Assembly: GCA_024114885.1 (NCBI GenBank)
Contig: CP099421.1
Location: forward strand, 558,001-622,000
Direction: 5' to 3'
DNA from: Septoria linicola
Lineage: Eukaryota > Ascomycota > Dothideomycetes > Mycosphaerellales > Mycosphaerellaceae
Length of the DNA: 64,000 nt
Shown here: piece after piece, positions 20,234 through 30,512 of the stretch
Position numbering within the stretch: the first letter of the stretch is position 1
How the letters are laid out: every line of letters starts with the position of its first letter
The notes under the pieces: model-generated
Seen by the model: the letters and a program-made list of their open reading frames with translations, nothing else
Databases searched by the model: none
Told to the model about the DNA's origin: nothing
Made by a program: the position numbers and the translations under genes

Positions 20234-21345
20234 ATGACCAAGCGGAAGCTTCGAAGTGACACGGCCGCCGAAAGAAAGCTGCGAGGCGCTACCGCCACCG
20301 ACACAGCTGCCGATGGCACAATACTCGCCGATCCAGAACCTGTCACCAAAAGAGCCAAAGCTGGTCAGCCGAAGTTCCTCTGCACTTGCTGTGACACTGA
20401 GAGACCTGGCAGATTCTTTCCCAAATTCAACCCTTCATCTGAATGCGAACATCTAATCAATACCTGCAAAGCTTGCCTCAAGCAATGGATCGCGGTACAG
20501 GTCGAAAGCTCTAATTTCATACGCATCGACGAAGAAGGTGGGGCCTCGACTTTCGGCATCAAATGTGTAGAGTGCAAAGAGACGATGAGGCCAGTCAACG
20601 TAGAAGCCGCAGCAACTAAGACAGTCTACGAGAAGTTCGACAGACTCGCCCGCCGTCACCTCGCCGAGAGTATTCCAAATTGGCGCTGGTGCTTGGCTAT
20701 TGGTTGTGAGCATGGACAAGAACATGTGAAGGAAGAGGCGCCAGTGCCACTGGGGACGCCCAAGAAGGGTGGTCGACTCAGCAGGAAGGCTGAGACTACA
20801 CAGTCAGGTCAGCTGTCACTGGCAAATTGTGCGAGTGGGCATACTGACAATTCGACAACAGAACACGCCGAGGTCGACATCTGCACCTGTAGCAAATGCG
20901 GCGCCAGAGCATGCGTTGCTTGCGATGTCCCCATGCACGAGAAGGAGACGTGTGAGGAGTATCGTGATCGCACACGTTCTGAAGAGAACGATGCATCTCT
21001 ACAGCTCATCGAGTCGACCTTTAAGAAGTGCCCGAAATGCAGCAAGAGCATTGAAAAGAACGGAGGATGCGATTCCATGTACTGCACTCAGTAAGTCATC
21101 CTCGGCAACAAGTATCCGCCCAACACTCTGCTTAGCATGTGACGGCTGAAGTCACTCATGCTTCTTCCAATATCTCGAGACCCTATTGTTGTGGCTAACG
21201 ACAATGACTCAGGTGCCATTCTGCTTTCTGCTGGACCTGCCGACAGGTGTTCCAAGGTGGCCACTACTGCCATTGCAACCCTCGCCCTCAAGGTCCAGCT
21301 GCCCCCGCCGCAGCTCCCGGAGGTGGCATGTTCCCGTTCTGGTAG
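20234..21345 (+). CDS. RBR (RING-IBR-RING) E3 ubiquitin ligase
   Basis: Exons 20234-21090 and 21213-21345 (329 aa), one 122-nt intron. RING1-like cysteines begin at CTCCDTERPGRFFPKF (about residues 49-64) and run through CEHLINTCKACL. An IBR region follows (NWRWCLAIGCEHGQEH; CTCSKCGARACVACDVPMHE). RING2 is CPKCSKSIEKNGGCDSMYC (about residues 265-283), joined across the intron to QCHSAFCWTC. The expected catalytic Cys is in the GGC of RING2 (residue 279), the position that forms the thioester in this class. The N-terminus is basic with a likely nuclear-type KRKLR. The IBR has a Lys/Ser-rich insertion. Substrate unknown. The splice site lies inside RING2, so intron retention would remove the active site. 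Confidence 0.9.
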
Positions 21346-22227
21346 TTGCAACATCGAGTTATCGCGGACCTCTTCTACAAGTCACAGCTGCTAAGTGCTG
21401 TCAAATATGCTAGAGTATTTGGACGCAGCGTGATTTGCATTGGCTTCGCTGCGCTTGGGCCGGAAGTGCCTGTGCGTGCTTGGGGATATTGTCGAGGTAC
21501 AAACTTGTCCAATAGCATCAGTAGGTAGCCAGATCCTACTTGTGGACACTGATGAGTGGGGCGCAGGAGAACACTCGGGGTTGGCCATAAACAACATGAA
21601 TGATGAAGTGCCTGACTAGTGGCTATGTTGTCGGTATAGTTCTAGTTCGCACGAGAATCGGGAACGGCGATCAAGTCGGCAATCATTTGTTTTCCCATCC
21701 GTCGCCGTCGCCGTCGACATCGCCAGTCCCATCACATTTTTCATCGGAGTGCCTTCACCTGATGTTAGCTTGTGAACCCGCACGACTTTGTCGCGAGACA
21801 TGATAGAGCACGACAAGCTCAACGAATGAAATGCTAAAGGAGGTGCAGTCCGAAGTACTTTTGCTCGATGATCCCTGCCTCCAGGTCTCCCAGGAGCCAA
21901 GCGACTAGCTTCACCAGAATGCGGGGACAGTAACATTTAGCTTTGCGGCACTGCGGAGACATCACGACCAGAAGAGGTCGGGGCTCCATCATCTGGGTCT
22001 CGCTCGCGACCGATCTAGCTCGGCAAAGGTAGGAGCTTCCCAGACCTGTTCCTCTTCTGTTCTGTCTTCATCCTTTCCTTCGACTTTAAGTGCAGATCGT
22101 ACAGCGAACAAGCATAGCAACACTCAGCTGTTGTGCTCGAATCGCTTATCAGATCGGCTTGGAGCTCTATTTCCGCAGACACAGCTTACCTCATTTACTC
22201 GCGAGAACAGTATACCCATCATACACT
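21346..22227. other. Intergenic with GTCGCC microsatellite
   Basis: About 0.9 kb. A short (GTCGCC)n run lies near 21,700-21,716. A pyrimidine-rich stretch at about 22,045-22,085 precedes the acyl-CoA ligase start and is typical of fungal promoters. No gene is seen. Confidence 0.5.
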
Positions 22228-24058
22228 ATGCCATTCAGCCCTCCATCATGGGTACCCGAGCTGCCCGAAGTTCCCGACTCGATATCGATTGAACGATTCA
22301 TGTTCAATGAGGAGTATGGCAGGTTTCCACTCGGATACTCCAAGCCGCCGTTTGTCGACGGCCTCAGCGGCAAGTCGTACTCCGCATTGGAACTCAAAGA
22401 TCGCGTCGATTATCTGTCGCGAGCTTTGTGCAAAGAGTTTGGCTTTAAGCCGAATGAAGGGTCAGAATGGGACAAGGTTATCGCGTGCTTCAGCTTGAAC
22501 ACCATCGACTACTTGACGTTAGCCTGGGCTGTGCACCGAGTAGGAGGAATCTTGACTGCTGTCAATGCAGCATACAATGGCTCAGAGCTGTACTTTCAGC
22601 TGAACGATTCCAAGGCGAAGGCAATCTTCACGTGCTTGCCGTTATTGGAGACATGCAAGGAGGGTGTCAAAAAGGCGAAGCTGTCAGAAGACAAGATCTA
22701 CTTGCTACCTCTACCGGAAGCAGTCACTGGGCCTGTCAAGAGCAATGGCATGACGACTATCCACGATCTGGTCGAGCAGGGCCGCAATCTCGATCGAATC
22801 ATCCCTTCCGACGAGAACTGGTCCAAGGGCCATGCCAGAGAGCGATGCGCTTTCTTGTGCTATAGCAGTGGCACGAGCGGGCTGCCAAAGGGCGTGATGA
22901 TCTCACACTACAATGTCATCGCAAACACGATGCAGAACAATGTCCACGAAACGCCAGATCGAGATCGCATAAACAGAGAAGAGGGCGGCACACACTACAC
23001 GGAGAACTGTCTTGGACTATTGCCAATGTCGCACATCTACGGCTTGATCGTAATCTGCCACGTGGGTATGTGGCGAGGCGACGGAGTGGTTGTGCTACCC
23101 AAGTACGACTTCAAGTGGCTACTTCAGGCGATTCAAGATCACAAGATCCGCATGCTGTACCTCGTGCCACCCATGATCATCCACTTGACAAAGGCGAAAG
23201 ACATCATTAAGCAATACGATCTCTCGAGTGTTCGAGCTGCTTTCACTGGCGCTGCGCCGCTCGGAAAAGAGACTGCAGACGATTTGGCACAGCTATTCCC
23301 CGACTGGGCTATCCGTCAAGGCTATGGTCTCACAGAAACTGCGACTGTGGTGTGCTCAACAATGTCGCATGATATCTGGTTCGGAAGCTCGGGATCTCTG
23401 CTTCCTGGTGTCACAGCGCGACTTGTTACAGTCGAGGGCAACGAAATCACGGGCTACGACCAGCCTGGTGAGCTCTGGGTCAAGTCGCCTGCAGTTGTGC
23501 TCGGCTACCTGAACAGGCCAGATGCGAACAAGGAGACATTCATTGATGAGCCAGATGGGAGATACATGCGCACTGGCGACGAAGCAGTCATTTCCAAATC
23601 GCCAAATGGCTTCGAGCACGTTTTCATCACTGATCGTATCAAGGAGCTGATCAAAGTAAAGGTAAGTGCGGCAGACGCACGGCATAATTAGGTGCCTACA
23701 CAAAACCGGATACTAACCTCTCTTGCAGGGCATGCAAGTCGCCCCCGCCGAACTCGAGGCTCACCTTCTCACCCATCCCGCCGTGAACGATTGCGTCGTC
23801 ATCGGCATCCCCTCCGACCGCGAGGGCGAAGTCCCCAAGGCATTCGTCGTCAAGAACCCCGGCGAAAAGACCGACGATGAGACTCTTCTGAAATCCATCA
23901 AGAAGCACGTCGAAGACCACAAGAGCAAGCACAAGTGGCTGGTCGGAGGAGTTGAGTTCATCGAAGTTGTGCCAAAGTCTCCTTCGGGCAAGATCTTGCG
24001 ACGTTTGATCCGCGATGAAGAAAAGGCGAAGATGAAGAAGCAAGGTGCGAAGTTGTAA
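22228..24058 (+). CDS. 4-coumarate-CoA ligase-like acyl-CoA synthetase
   Basis: Exons 22228-23661 and 23729-24058 (587 aa), one 67-nt intron. Member of the ANL adenylating superfamily; it makes an acyl-adenylate and then an acyl-CoA thioester. P-loop motif: YSSGTSGLPKGVM (about residues 211-223). Then GYGLTETATVV, GELWVKSPAVVLGYLNRP, YMRTGDEAV and FITDRIKELIKVKG (hinge), and the C-terminal catalytic lysine in SPSGKILRR. The last three residues are AKL, a peroxisomal targeting signal type 1. This fits peroxisomal aryl- or acyl-CoA ligases of filamentous fungi (4CL-like, phenylacetyl-CoA-ligase-like). The substrate cannot be fixed from sequence: a phenylpropanoid, phenylacetate or medium-chain acid is possible. 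The intron splits the hinge. Confidence 0.93.
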
Positions 24059-24086
24059 TCGAATGTCTGCGTTGTATGTGTCGATA

Positions 24087-24122
24087 ATGCTGATGCTGAT
24101 GCTGATGCTGATGCTGATGCTG
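24087..24122. repeat. (ATGCTG)6 microsatellite
   Basis: Six perfect 6-bp units lie 28 bp after the acyl-CoA ligase stop, in its probable 3' untranslated region. Confidence 0.97.
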
Positions 24123-24667
24123 ATATACTTGCGATTGTGTACGTATGTGCGTCTCGAGCATGATTTTTGAGCGATGAGTAAACTTCTGTAGAAAAGACTG
24201 TACAGATCTACGAGTTCGTGTAACAAAGACAGCCCGCGCGGCGGAATTGGTGACGCCGTGTCTGCTAGCGACTTTGATGCTTGACTAATCATCAGGCTTG
24301 GTAATCTCCAAGCCACCACATCTGCAGCCTCGAGAGACCACATTCCGAATTGGGAACTTGACATCAAGAACATGCGCTTAGGGCAGGCACAGAATCCTGT
24401 GGCTCTGCAACATGCCCAATCACGTTGGACATGTGGAGGCCGATGGCCTGCGTCTAGCATGCCGTGTGACAGCCCATCTTCTCGCAGGATCGAGGAAGAA
24501 GTCGAAGAAAACAGTCCGCTTCCGTAGCATTGAAGATGATATCTTGTATAAAGAGGTCGAGCAGAGTTCGCATGGCCAGCATCATCCCTCTCCAATTCAG
24601 TCAGGTCAGCCAATACAGAATCAGCACACCTACCCCCTACGAATCCATCAAGCCTACGAGTCCAATC
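24123..24667. other. Intergenic, SDR 5' flank
   Basis: Spacer between acyl-CoA ligase and SDR. The SDR frame is open upstream to about 24,530, but the conserved start is at 24,668. Nothing else is seen. Confidence 0.5.
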
Positions 24668-25465
24668 ATGCCTAGCTACCTCGTGACAGGCGCCTCGCGA
24701 GGCCTAGGCTACGCCTGGATCACTCACCTCGCCTCCAACCCAACCAATACTGTCTTCGGTCTCGTTCGCAACAAGACTGCGACTGAAGAAGCCCTCGCCA
24801 AAGATGGCATCAAGAATGTCCACGTCCTCTCAGCCGACGTTACAGACCACAAAGCCCTCCTCGCGGCAGCTGAGAAGACTGCAGAGGTCACTGGTGGAGG
24901 TCTCGACATCTTGATCCACAATGCCGCATACATCAGTGAACGAAGCCAATTCTTCACCGTCCTTGACGATAAGCCAGAGGAATTTGCAGCCGATCTGACA
25001 GCTTCCTTCCAAGCTAATGTTGTCGGCGCAACGTATCTGCTTAATGCATTCCTGCCTCTCATCCGAAGAGGGAAAGACAAGAAAATTGCCGTTCTAAGCT
25101 CTGGAATGGCGGATCTGGACTTGGTCAATCAGTACTCAATCGCTGTGGCAAGTCCGTATACGGTATCGAAAGCAGCAGCGAACATGCTCGTGTCAAAGTA
25201 TCATGCTGCGCTTGGAAAGCAGGAGGGGATTCTGGTGCTCTCGATCAGCCCAGGTTTCGTCAACACACGGCCGAACATGTTGGAGGAAGAAATTGCAGGC
25301 TACCAGAAACTTGGAGCGCAGTTTGCTGAGATCGCACCAGACTTCAAAGGTCCCATCGCTTCTCTAGACAGCGTGAAGATGCAGCTCGAAGTGATCGATA
25401 GGGCTACCGTGGCAGAGTTCGGCGGTGCTTTTGTTAGTCATCATGGTGACAAGAATTGGTTGTAG
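24668..25465 (+). CDS. Short-chain dehydrogenase/reductase
   Basis: Single exon, 265 aa, ATG 24668; upstream in-frame codons exist but MPSYLVTGASRGLGYAWITH is a canonical SDR start. NAD(P)-binding motif TGASRGLG (residues 7-14), an acidic residue region with SADVTD near residue 56, an HNAA motif (normally NNAG) near residue 83, catalytic Ser in VLSSGMAD near residue 145 and the YTVSK active-site motif (YxxxK) near residue 164, then SPGFVNTRP. It oxidises or reduces a small carbonyl or alcohol, probably with NADP(H) by the Arg in GASR (inference). The cytosolic family is often called C-factor-like or sniffer-like. The HNAA change is common in that subgroup. Substrate unknown. Confidence 0.92.
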   Translation: MPSYLVTGASRGLGYAWITHLASNPTNTVFGLVRNKTATEEALAKDGIKNVHVLSADVTDHKALLAAAEKTAEVTGGGLDILIHNAAYISERSQFFTVLDDKPEEFAADLTASFQANVVGATYLLNAFLPLIRRGKDKKIAVLSSGMADLDLVNQYSIAVASPYTVSKAAANMLVSKYHAALGKQEGILVLSISPGFVNTRPNMLEEEIAGYQKLGAQFAEIAPDFKGPIASLDSVKMQLEVIDRATVAEFGGAFVSHHGDKNWL

Positions 25466-26072
25466 ACGATCGGTTCGCATGAGCTGAAGGTTGTGAAGTA
25501 TGATGTGCATTAGCTTACTGCGAGGTAGTCGAGAACGTTAGACGCGAGCAGTTGCGCTATCGAATGCCGAGTTGCAGAACGGATGTCAATATTGAAGAAA
25601 ATCGGTCGGAAAGAAATGGATGCATCTGACTCTTGTGCATGTGCACCGCAGTACGGATTGCACGCGAAGTGCGTGCGACCAGCGTCTCTCCGCTTCGCTT
25701 GTGCACGCGGCTTCACCTTGCGCCGACATACTCTGCGCGTAAATCATCCTCAGACTGCTCCATTTGCACTGAAGAGGTGTCGGACGGAGCAAAGAAGCTT
25801 CGCTATAGAGGCGCGTTGGCCATTATTGTGGTCGAACGAGGTGCGATCGACAGCTGACTCGCCGTTTTCGTCCACTAGTCAAGCATATATGCTCCTAGTC
25901 AGTTTCAGAATCCGACGTGGTCAGATGAAATTCACGTGTCGAAGGCGACGTGATGGTCTTGGTAGACTACCACGGGCTTCCCCACGAGCCGCGGACGATG
26001 CTATCGTCACCGACACCACCGTACCCCATCACATTCGTTCAAAAGCCCCACTAATCTGGAGCGGGGGTCAAG
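25466..26072. other. Intergenic
   Basis: About 0.6 kb. Frames at 25,583-26,236 (+) and 25,510-25,792 (-) overlap without recognisable content. It presumably holds the promoter for the downstream coiled-coil gene. Confidence 0.5.
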
Positions 26073-27818
26073 ATGGCGGTCGATATGGCAGCGTTTCCAA
26101 GCGCGCCAGATCACAGGTTCTCGCAGATGACGCCAAAAGACGTAAAGAGGCGAACAGGGAGGTACACGCAGGAAGATGCCGCAAAATTGATTCGACCGGA
26201 AAAGCCACGCCAGGACTCAGCGATAGACCTCTGTGAAGACAAGCGTCGTTCGCAGGTCTCGAAGCTTAGCGAGGACCACAGGTGCTCCGAGATCTCCAAG
26301 CCGGACGAAAGCCAACGCGTATCCCAGATATCGAAGATGAGCGCAGACCAGCGAGACTCTCAGATTTCCAAACTGAGCAACGAACAGCGCCAGTCACAGG
26401 CATCCAAAGTCGATACCGTGAGCCTATTCAGCATCCCTCCAAAGGAAGTGCCAAAGATGGTGGACACCACGTCTCTATTCACGGTTCATCCCGATGACAT
26501 GGCTTTTGACTTCGAGCAATTCGATTTCCCACCTGGACCGAGATTGAGCAGGCCCTTCATGATGCCTACCCCAATTAGAAGGAAACGTGGGTCGACAATG
26601 ATCAGTCGACGCTCGGTTGTGTCGGTCGAGCTGATCACGGACTTCGTCAGGTCGCGACGAATCACACAGGACTCAGACACTCTTTCGCCAACTTGCATGT
26701 CTCCAACGGAGCTGCAGCGCCTCTACGAGGATTGTATACCACAGCATCCAGCGTTCTTCGACAATCCTGTTCAATGCAGTATCGTGGACAGCCCAGATCC
26801 GGCTATTGTTGATGGAGTGACCTCACCCAAGCGTCAGTCGATTCCGGCTCTACCTCTACAGCAAAGTAAGGAGCGTGTTGTTTCCATCACGCGGCAAAGT
26901 TCTAGAATGCATCTCCAGCACAAATGCTCGATCCTCAGTATGGACAAGGCAGGCTTCGCCGAACGTGTTGACGATGCGATGCAAATGTTGGCCGAGACCA
27001 AGGAACGGCTGTATCGTGCCAAGAAGGACTTGTACATCCGGGAAGAACATTACCGAGAGATCGAAGTCCATGCAACTAACATGAAGGTTGGAATGGAACA
27101 AGCCATGCGGAACTATAGTTGCACATCTAAGGAGCTTGCAAGCCTAAAAGCATTCCGGTGGGAGTGTTCTCCATCCGTGCCAGCCCAGGTACTGTCAATG
27201 CGTCAGCGTAAGATCCACGGCGAGCTGAAGATGCAAATACGTGATCTCGAACGCAAGCTCAGTACCACCATGGCTGAGCTGCGATGCATGGAGAAGAAGT
27301 GGAAAGAAGCCCAAAAGTCGCTTTCCACGTGCACACGAGATCTCGAAAAGCAGAAATGCATCGTGAGTGACAAGGCTGAAGAACTTCGGATAGCCGAGGA
27401 AGCCAAAGCAAGCTCGATTGAATTGCTGGAGACAGCGGAGCAGGACCTGAAGACCACCAAGGAACAGCGTGATCTTGCGAAGCGGGAAGGAGCCGAAGCA
27501 GCTGAGCGCAAGCAAAATTCCCAGATCGAGCTCACAGAGGCCAACAAGAAGGCCCATCGACTCAGCAAACGCCTTAGTCAAGCCGAAGCGGACTGTGAAG
27601 AGAGTCGGGTCAAGATCAAGCAGATCAAGCGCACCAGCTCCGCATCCGACAACATCCTTCAAAAGAAACTGCTGATTGCTAAGAGAGAGCTTCGAGACCG
27701 AGAAGAGCTCCTGAGGGTGGTAAAACAAACCAATGCGGATCTTGCGCGCAAAATCGCGGTGATGGAACAGGAGCTGGGAGGGCGGAAGCATCTGAGCGCA
27801 GGCGAAGCGCTTAGCTAA
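26073..27818 (+). CDS. Coiled-coil protein with 12-residue SQ repeats
   Basis: Single exon, 581 aa, ATG 26073. Residues 55-114 are five tandem 12-residue units of the form xxxRxSQISKxS, encoded by 26235-26414. A second duplicated motif, VDTVSLFSIPP and VDTTSLFTVHP, follows near residues 113 and 132. A Ser/Arg-rich disordered segment leads to a long helical coiled coil (about residues 315-575), with heptad-like stretches (AKKDLYIREEHYREIEVHAT; LERKLSTTMAELRCMEKKWK; LLETAEQDLKTTKEQRDLAK). Four of the repeats place Ser before Gln in RxSQ context, a possible kinase site. Function unknown; the architecture suggests a cytoskeletal, spindle-pole or septum-associated scaffold (inference). No membrane segment. 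Confidence 0.8.
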   Translation: MAVDMAAFPSAPDHRFSQMTPKDVKRRTGRYTQEDAAKLIRPEKPRQDSAIDLCEDKRRSQVSKLSEDHRCSEISKPDESQRVSQISKMSADQRDSQISKLSNEQRQSQASKVDTVSLFSIPPKEVPKMVDTTSLFTVHPDDMAFDFEQFDFPPGPRLSRPFMMPTPIRRKRGSTMISRRSVVSVELITDFVRSRRITQDSDTLSPTCMSPTELQRLYEDCIPQHPAFFDNPVQCSIVDSPDPAIVDGVTSPKRQSIPALPLQQSKERVVSITRQSSRMHLQHKCSILSMDKAGFAERVDDAMQMLAETKERLYRAKKDLYIREEHYREIEVHATNMKVGMEQAMRNYSCTSKELASLKAFRWECSPSVPAQVLSMRQRKIHGELKMQIRDLERKLSTTMAELRCMEKKWKEAQKSLSTCTRDLEKQKCIVSDKAEELRIAEEAKASSIELLETAEQDLKTTKEQRDLAKREGAEAAERKQNSQIELTEANKKAHRLSKRLSQAEADCEESRVKIKQIKRTSSASDNILQKKLLIAKRELRDREELLRVVKQTNADLARKIAVMEQELGGRKHLSAGEALS

Positions 27819-29137
27819 GACCGTGGTCTTACTGCTTCGAAGATTTATGGCTTGATGGCCTAGAAGGCTTGGTTCCTCGGCGCATCGACCGATATTGCAA
27901 TTGCTCCAGAGCGCAATGCATCACAGTGGGATTTCACGCTAGCGCGTTCTGTATCCCGTTGCTTCACTTGCTTCACAGCCCTAGATTAATGTTCCCATGT
28001 AAATTCATGTCAGTATGGCGGACGCGACCGTCACCTTGGGCCAGCGCGTCATGACCAGTAGAGGTCGTCCACTCCTGCGCCTCTGCCACGTGTTCCAATA
28101 GTTGACTGTTCCAGTCGCTGTATGCTTGTGGGGCCGCGAGCTGTCACATCATCGCCCTGATGGTGTTCGTCTGTACGCGAGAAACTAGCCAGCGTATCAA
28201 GCAGGCCAGAACAGTCAGGCTGCACTGCTACTGTATGGTATGGTCTCTGTGCGCTGCGAAGATCAGTGCAGGTCAGCATTGAAGCTATTCCGTGGCTCAG
28301 AATATGCTCAGCGAACTCTGCTATCGCTTGTAACGTATAGCACCATCACGACTAATCAGCAGTGATCACGAGATGTGTTTGAAGATGGTGGAACCGAGGA
28401 TAAACCTGTTTCCTGTCCATGCTCGTGTCCAGACCTCGAGCAATGAAAAGCAAGCCGGGTTCCCTGTTTCCTGTCCATGCTCGTGTCCAGACCTCGAGCA
28501 ATGAAAAGCAAGCCGGGTTCACCTGTTTGACTGTAGATTTCCCAACTGTGCTTGCACTGCTCGAGAAGTCGTTCTTCCCACTCGTCCGACAAGCATGTGA
28601 GAGTCAGTATCAAATCTCGACCACTGATGGACTGGTGAGCCAAGTTTTCTCGCCGACACTGATTTCCGGCATGTCTCGTGCTAGCCAGCGCTTTGCGGCG
28701 GTGAAGCATGGTCGTTTGCCCTGCAAGAAATGGTGCCCAAAATTAATGAGAAGTGCCGAAAAACGTGGCGCTGCAGCAGTTGAGCATGACATCAGGCTCC
28801 CAATATTTGTGTTGAGAGTGTGGCTCCTGGTCGTCGGCCGTCACTCGGTAAGCCGGACAAGACCAGATGCTGCTGCTGCAGAATCGAGGAGAGCGCCTTT
28901 AGCACGTGAAAGTCGCAGGCAAGCAACAAGGTGCAGGAAGCAGGAGTTTGAGTTCTGGTTCGTGGCCCTGTCAGGCACACGAGTCGTCGGGGAAGAGCAG
29001 CCGAAAGCAAGAGCTTTTGACACCAATCGGACGGTAGTTCTATCCCTGCCTTTGCTCGCTGGCAGCAGCGTCCACCAAACGCATGAACACTCACTGCGCA
29101 TCCACCTTTTGCGACATCCCTTGATGACCGGTCCGCC
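27819..29137. other. Intergenic with 58-bp duplication
   Basis: About 1.3 kb. It contains the duplication listed separately. A + strand open frame across 28,419-29,198 exists because of the duplicated unit and lacks an ATG-led conserved start. Nothing else is seen. Confidence 0.5.
28405..28520. repeat. 58-bp direct tandem duplication
   Basis: Two adjacent copies, 28405-28462 and 28463-28520, are essentially identical (start CCTGTTTCCTGTCCATGCTC). It is a recent tandem duplication, because the copies show almost no divergence. Confidence 0.95.
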
Positions 29138-30512
29138 ATGGACATCGCCTCCCCTCCCATCGACACCGACGACCTCGCAGTATCGCTGCCTGCTGTAGCA
29201 GCCCCAAAGAGCCCTCCATTGGCGTTTGCAAACCCAACTGGCGACTCATTGGTGCCACGGCCGGCGCAACACGCTCACAACGGCCACCTGCCAACGTCGC
29301 CGTCGCGATCGATCATGGGCCGCTTCAGTCCCTTATCCGAGAGTCCGCTGGCCCTCCAAGCCATCGTTGACAAGCAGGCGGAAGCTCTCAGGCAACTACA
29401 CAAAGCGTTCCAGGCCGAGCGAGAATCGTGGGATTTGGAGCGAGAGCGCATGTTTGCGCGCATACACAGTTTGGAGCAGCTACTTAGGAACGGCGAACAC
29501 CACAGGTGAGTCAGAGACTGCGATCGTGCAATGGTGGGTAAAGGTCTAACCCGCGCACAGTCCCGCAAAGTCGCCGACTCTCACGCCCACGAATGGCAGC
29601 GAGATCCTTTCGCCGCAAGCACGAGCGGTACACGCAGGCATCGGCTTGCCGACAATCGCAGAAGACGAAAACATTTCGCCCCTGTCTACGAGAAGGGAAG
29701 GTGCGCCCCAGTCCATTGACATCCCGGGCATACTCGGCCCGCCTGGAGAGGAACGACAAAGACAGAATTCGGTCGTCTCATTCACGAACGCGGAAGGTTT
29801 GCGCGTAGAAGAGATCCCGATACCTGCTCGTTCGGCTGGTCTTTCACCACCGCCACCGATCAATCGACTGCTTGCAGGCCATACTCCCATTCGGCAGCCT
29901 CGACGGCCCACGCCACCTCCGGAGAACAGCTTATCTATGGACGGCATCGAAGACACTCCCACTCGCCATAACACTCATGTGAATGCCCTTCTTACTCAAA
30001 GTAGTGACGAGGAAGAGGACATGCCACTCAAGGGACCACTGAACATGCCTGAATTGCCACATCAGCCTGGAGAGGGCAATTTCACTCTGGATGCCCTTAG
30101 CTCCAGGCTTCAGCAAATCGCCGAACACCCCGATGAGCAGAAAAGCAGACCCATGGTATATGCGAAGCCAAGTCCTGGGCTGGCTTCACCTGTTGACGAT
30201 ACCGAGCTCCACGATGCCACCAGCTCGGCACCTGCAGTTCCAGAGGATCCAGTGTCGCCAGCCAACACCCGAGCGCTCGACTCGAACGCAATACAGTCGC
30301 CAAACTCTGGCATAGGCTCTACTCTGAGCCCATCGATGTCGAACACCAAGTCTCCTGACTTGTCAGGCGCGTTATCGCCACAGGAACAACACGAGGCCAA
30401 AATACATCAACAATTTGAGCAAGGCGGGATCCGGCTCAAGAAGAAGACATCAACCAATTTTGGAGCACCATTTGGCTCGCTGGCAGGCTTCCCAGTGAGG
30501 AAGATGTCGTAG
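29138..30512 (+). CDS. Ser/Pro-rich hypothetical with short coiled coil
   Basis: Exons 29138-29505 and 29561-30512 (439 aa), one 55-nt intron with GTGAGT donor and CACAG acceptor. A helical segment spans about residues 73-120 (QAEALRQLHKAFQAERESWD; ERERMFARIHSLEQLL). The rest is low-complexity, Ser/Pro/acidic (PRRPTPPPEN, SSDEEEDMPLKGPL). A short conserved-looking motif EGNFTLDALSSRLQQI lies near residue 295, and the C-terminus GGIRLKKKTSTNFGAPFGSL is basic with a conserved ring of Gly/Phe. It resembles fungal conserved proteins of unknown function. I cannot assign a role. Confidence 0.75.

Noticed and set aside
22228..25465. Acyl-CoA ligase plus SDR as a secondary-metabolite cluster
   Set aside because: No PKS, NRPS, terpene synthase, transporter or cluster-specific regulator lies next to them; simple adjacency is not enough.
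28419..29198. 259-codon + strand frame with the 58-bp duplication
   Set aside because: It lacks a conserved start and family resemblance, and overlaps the true start of the 29138 gene in another frame.
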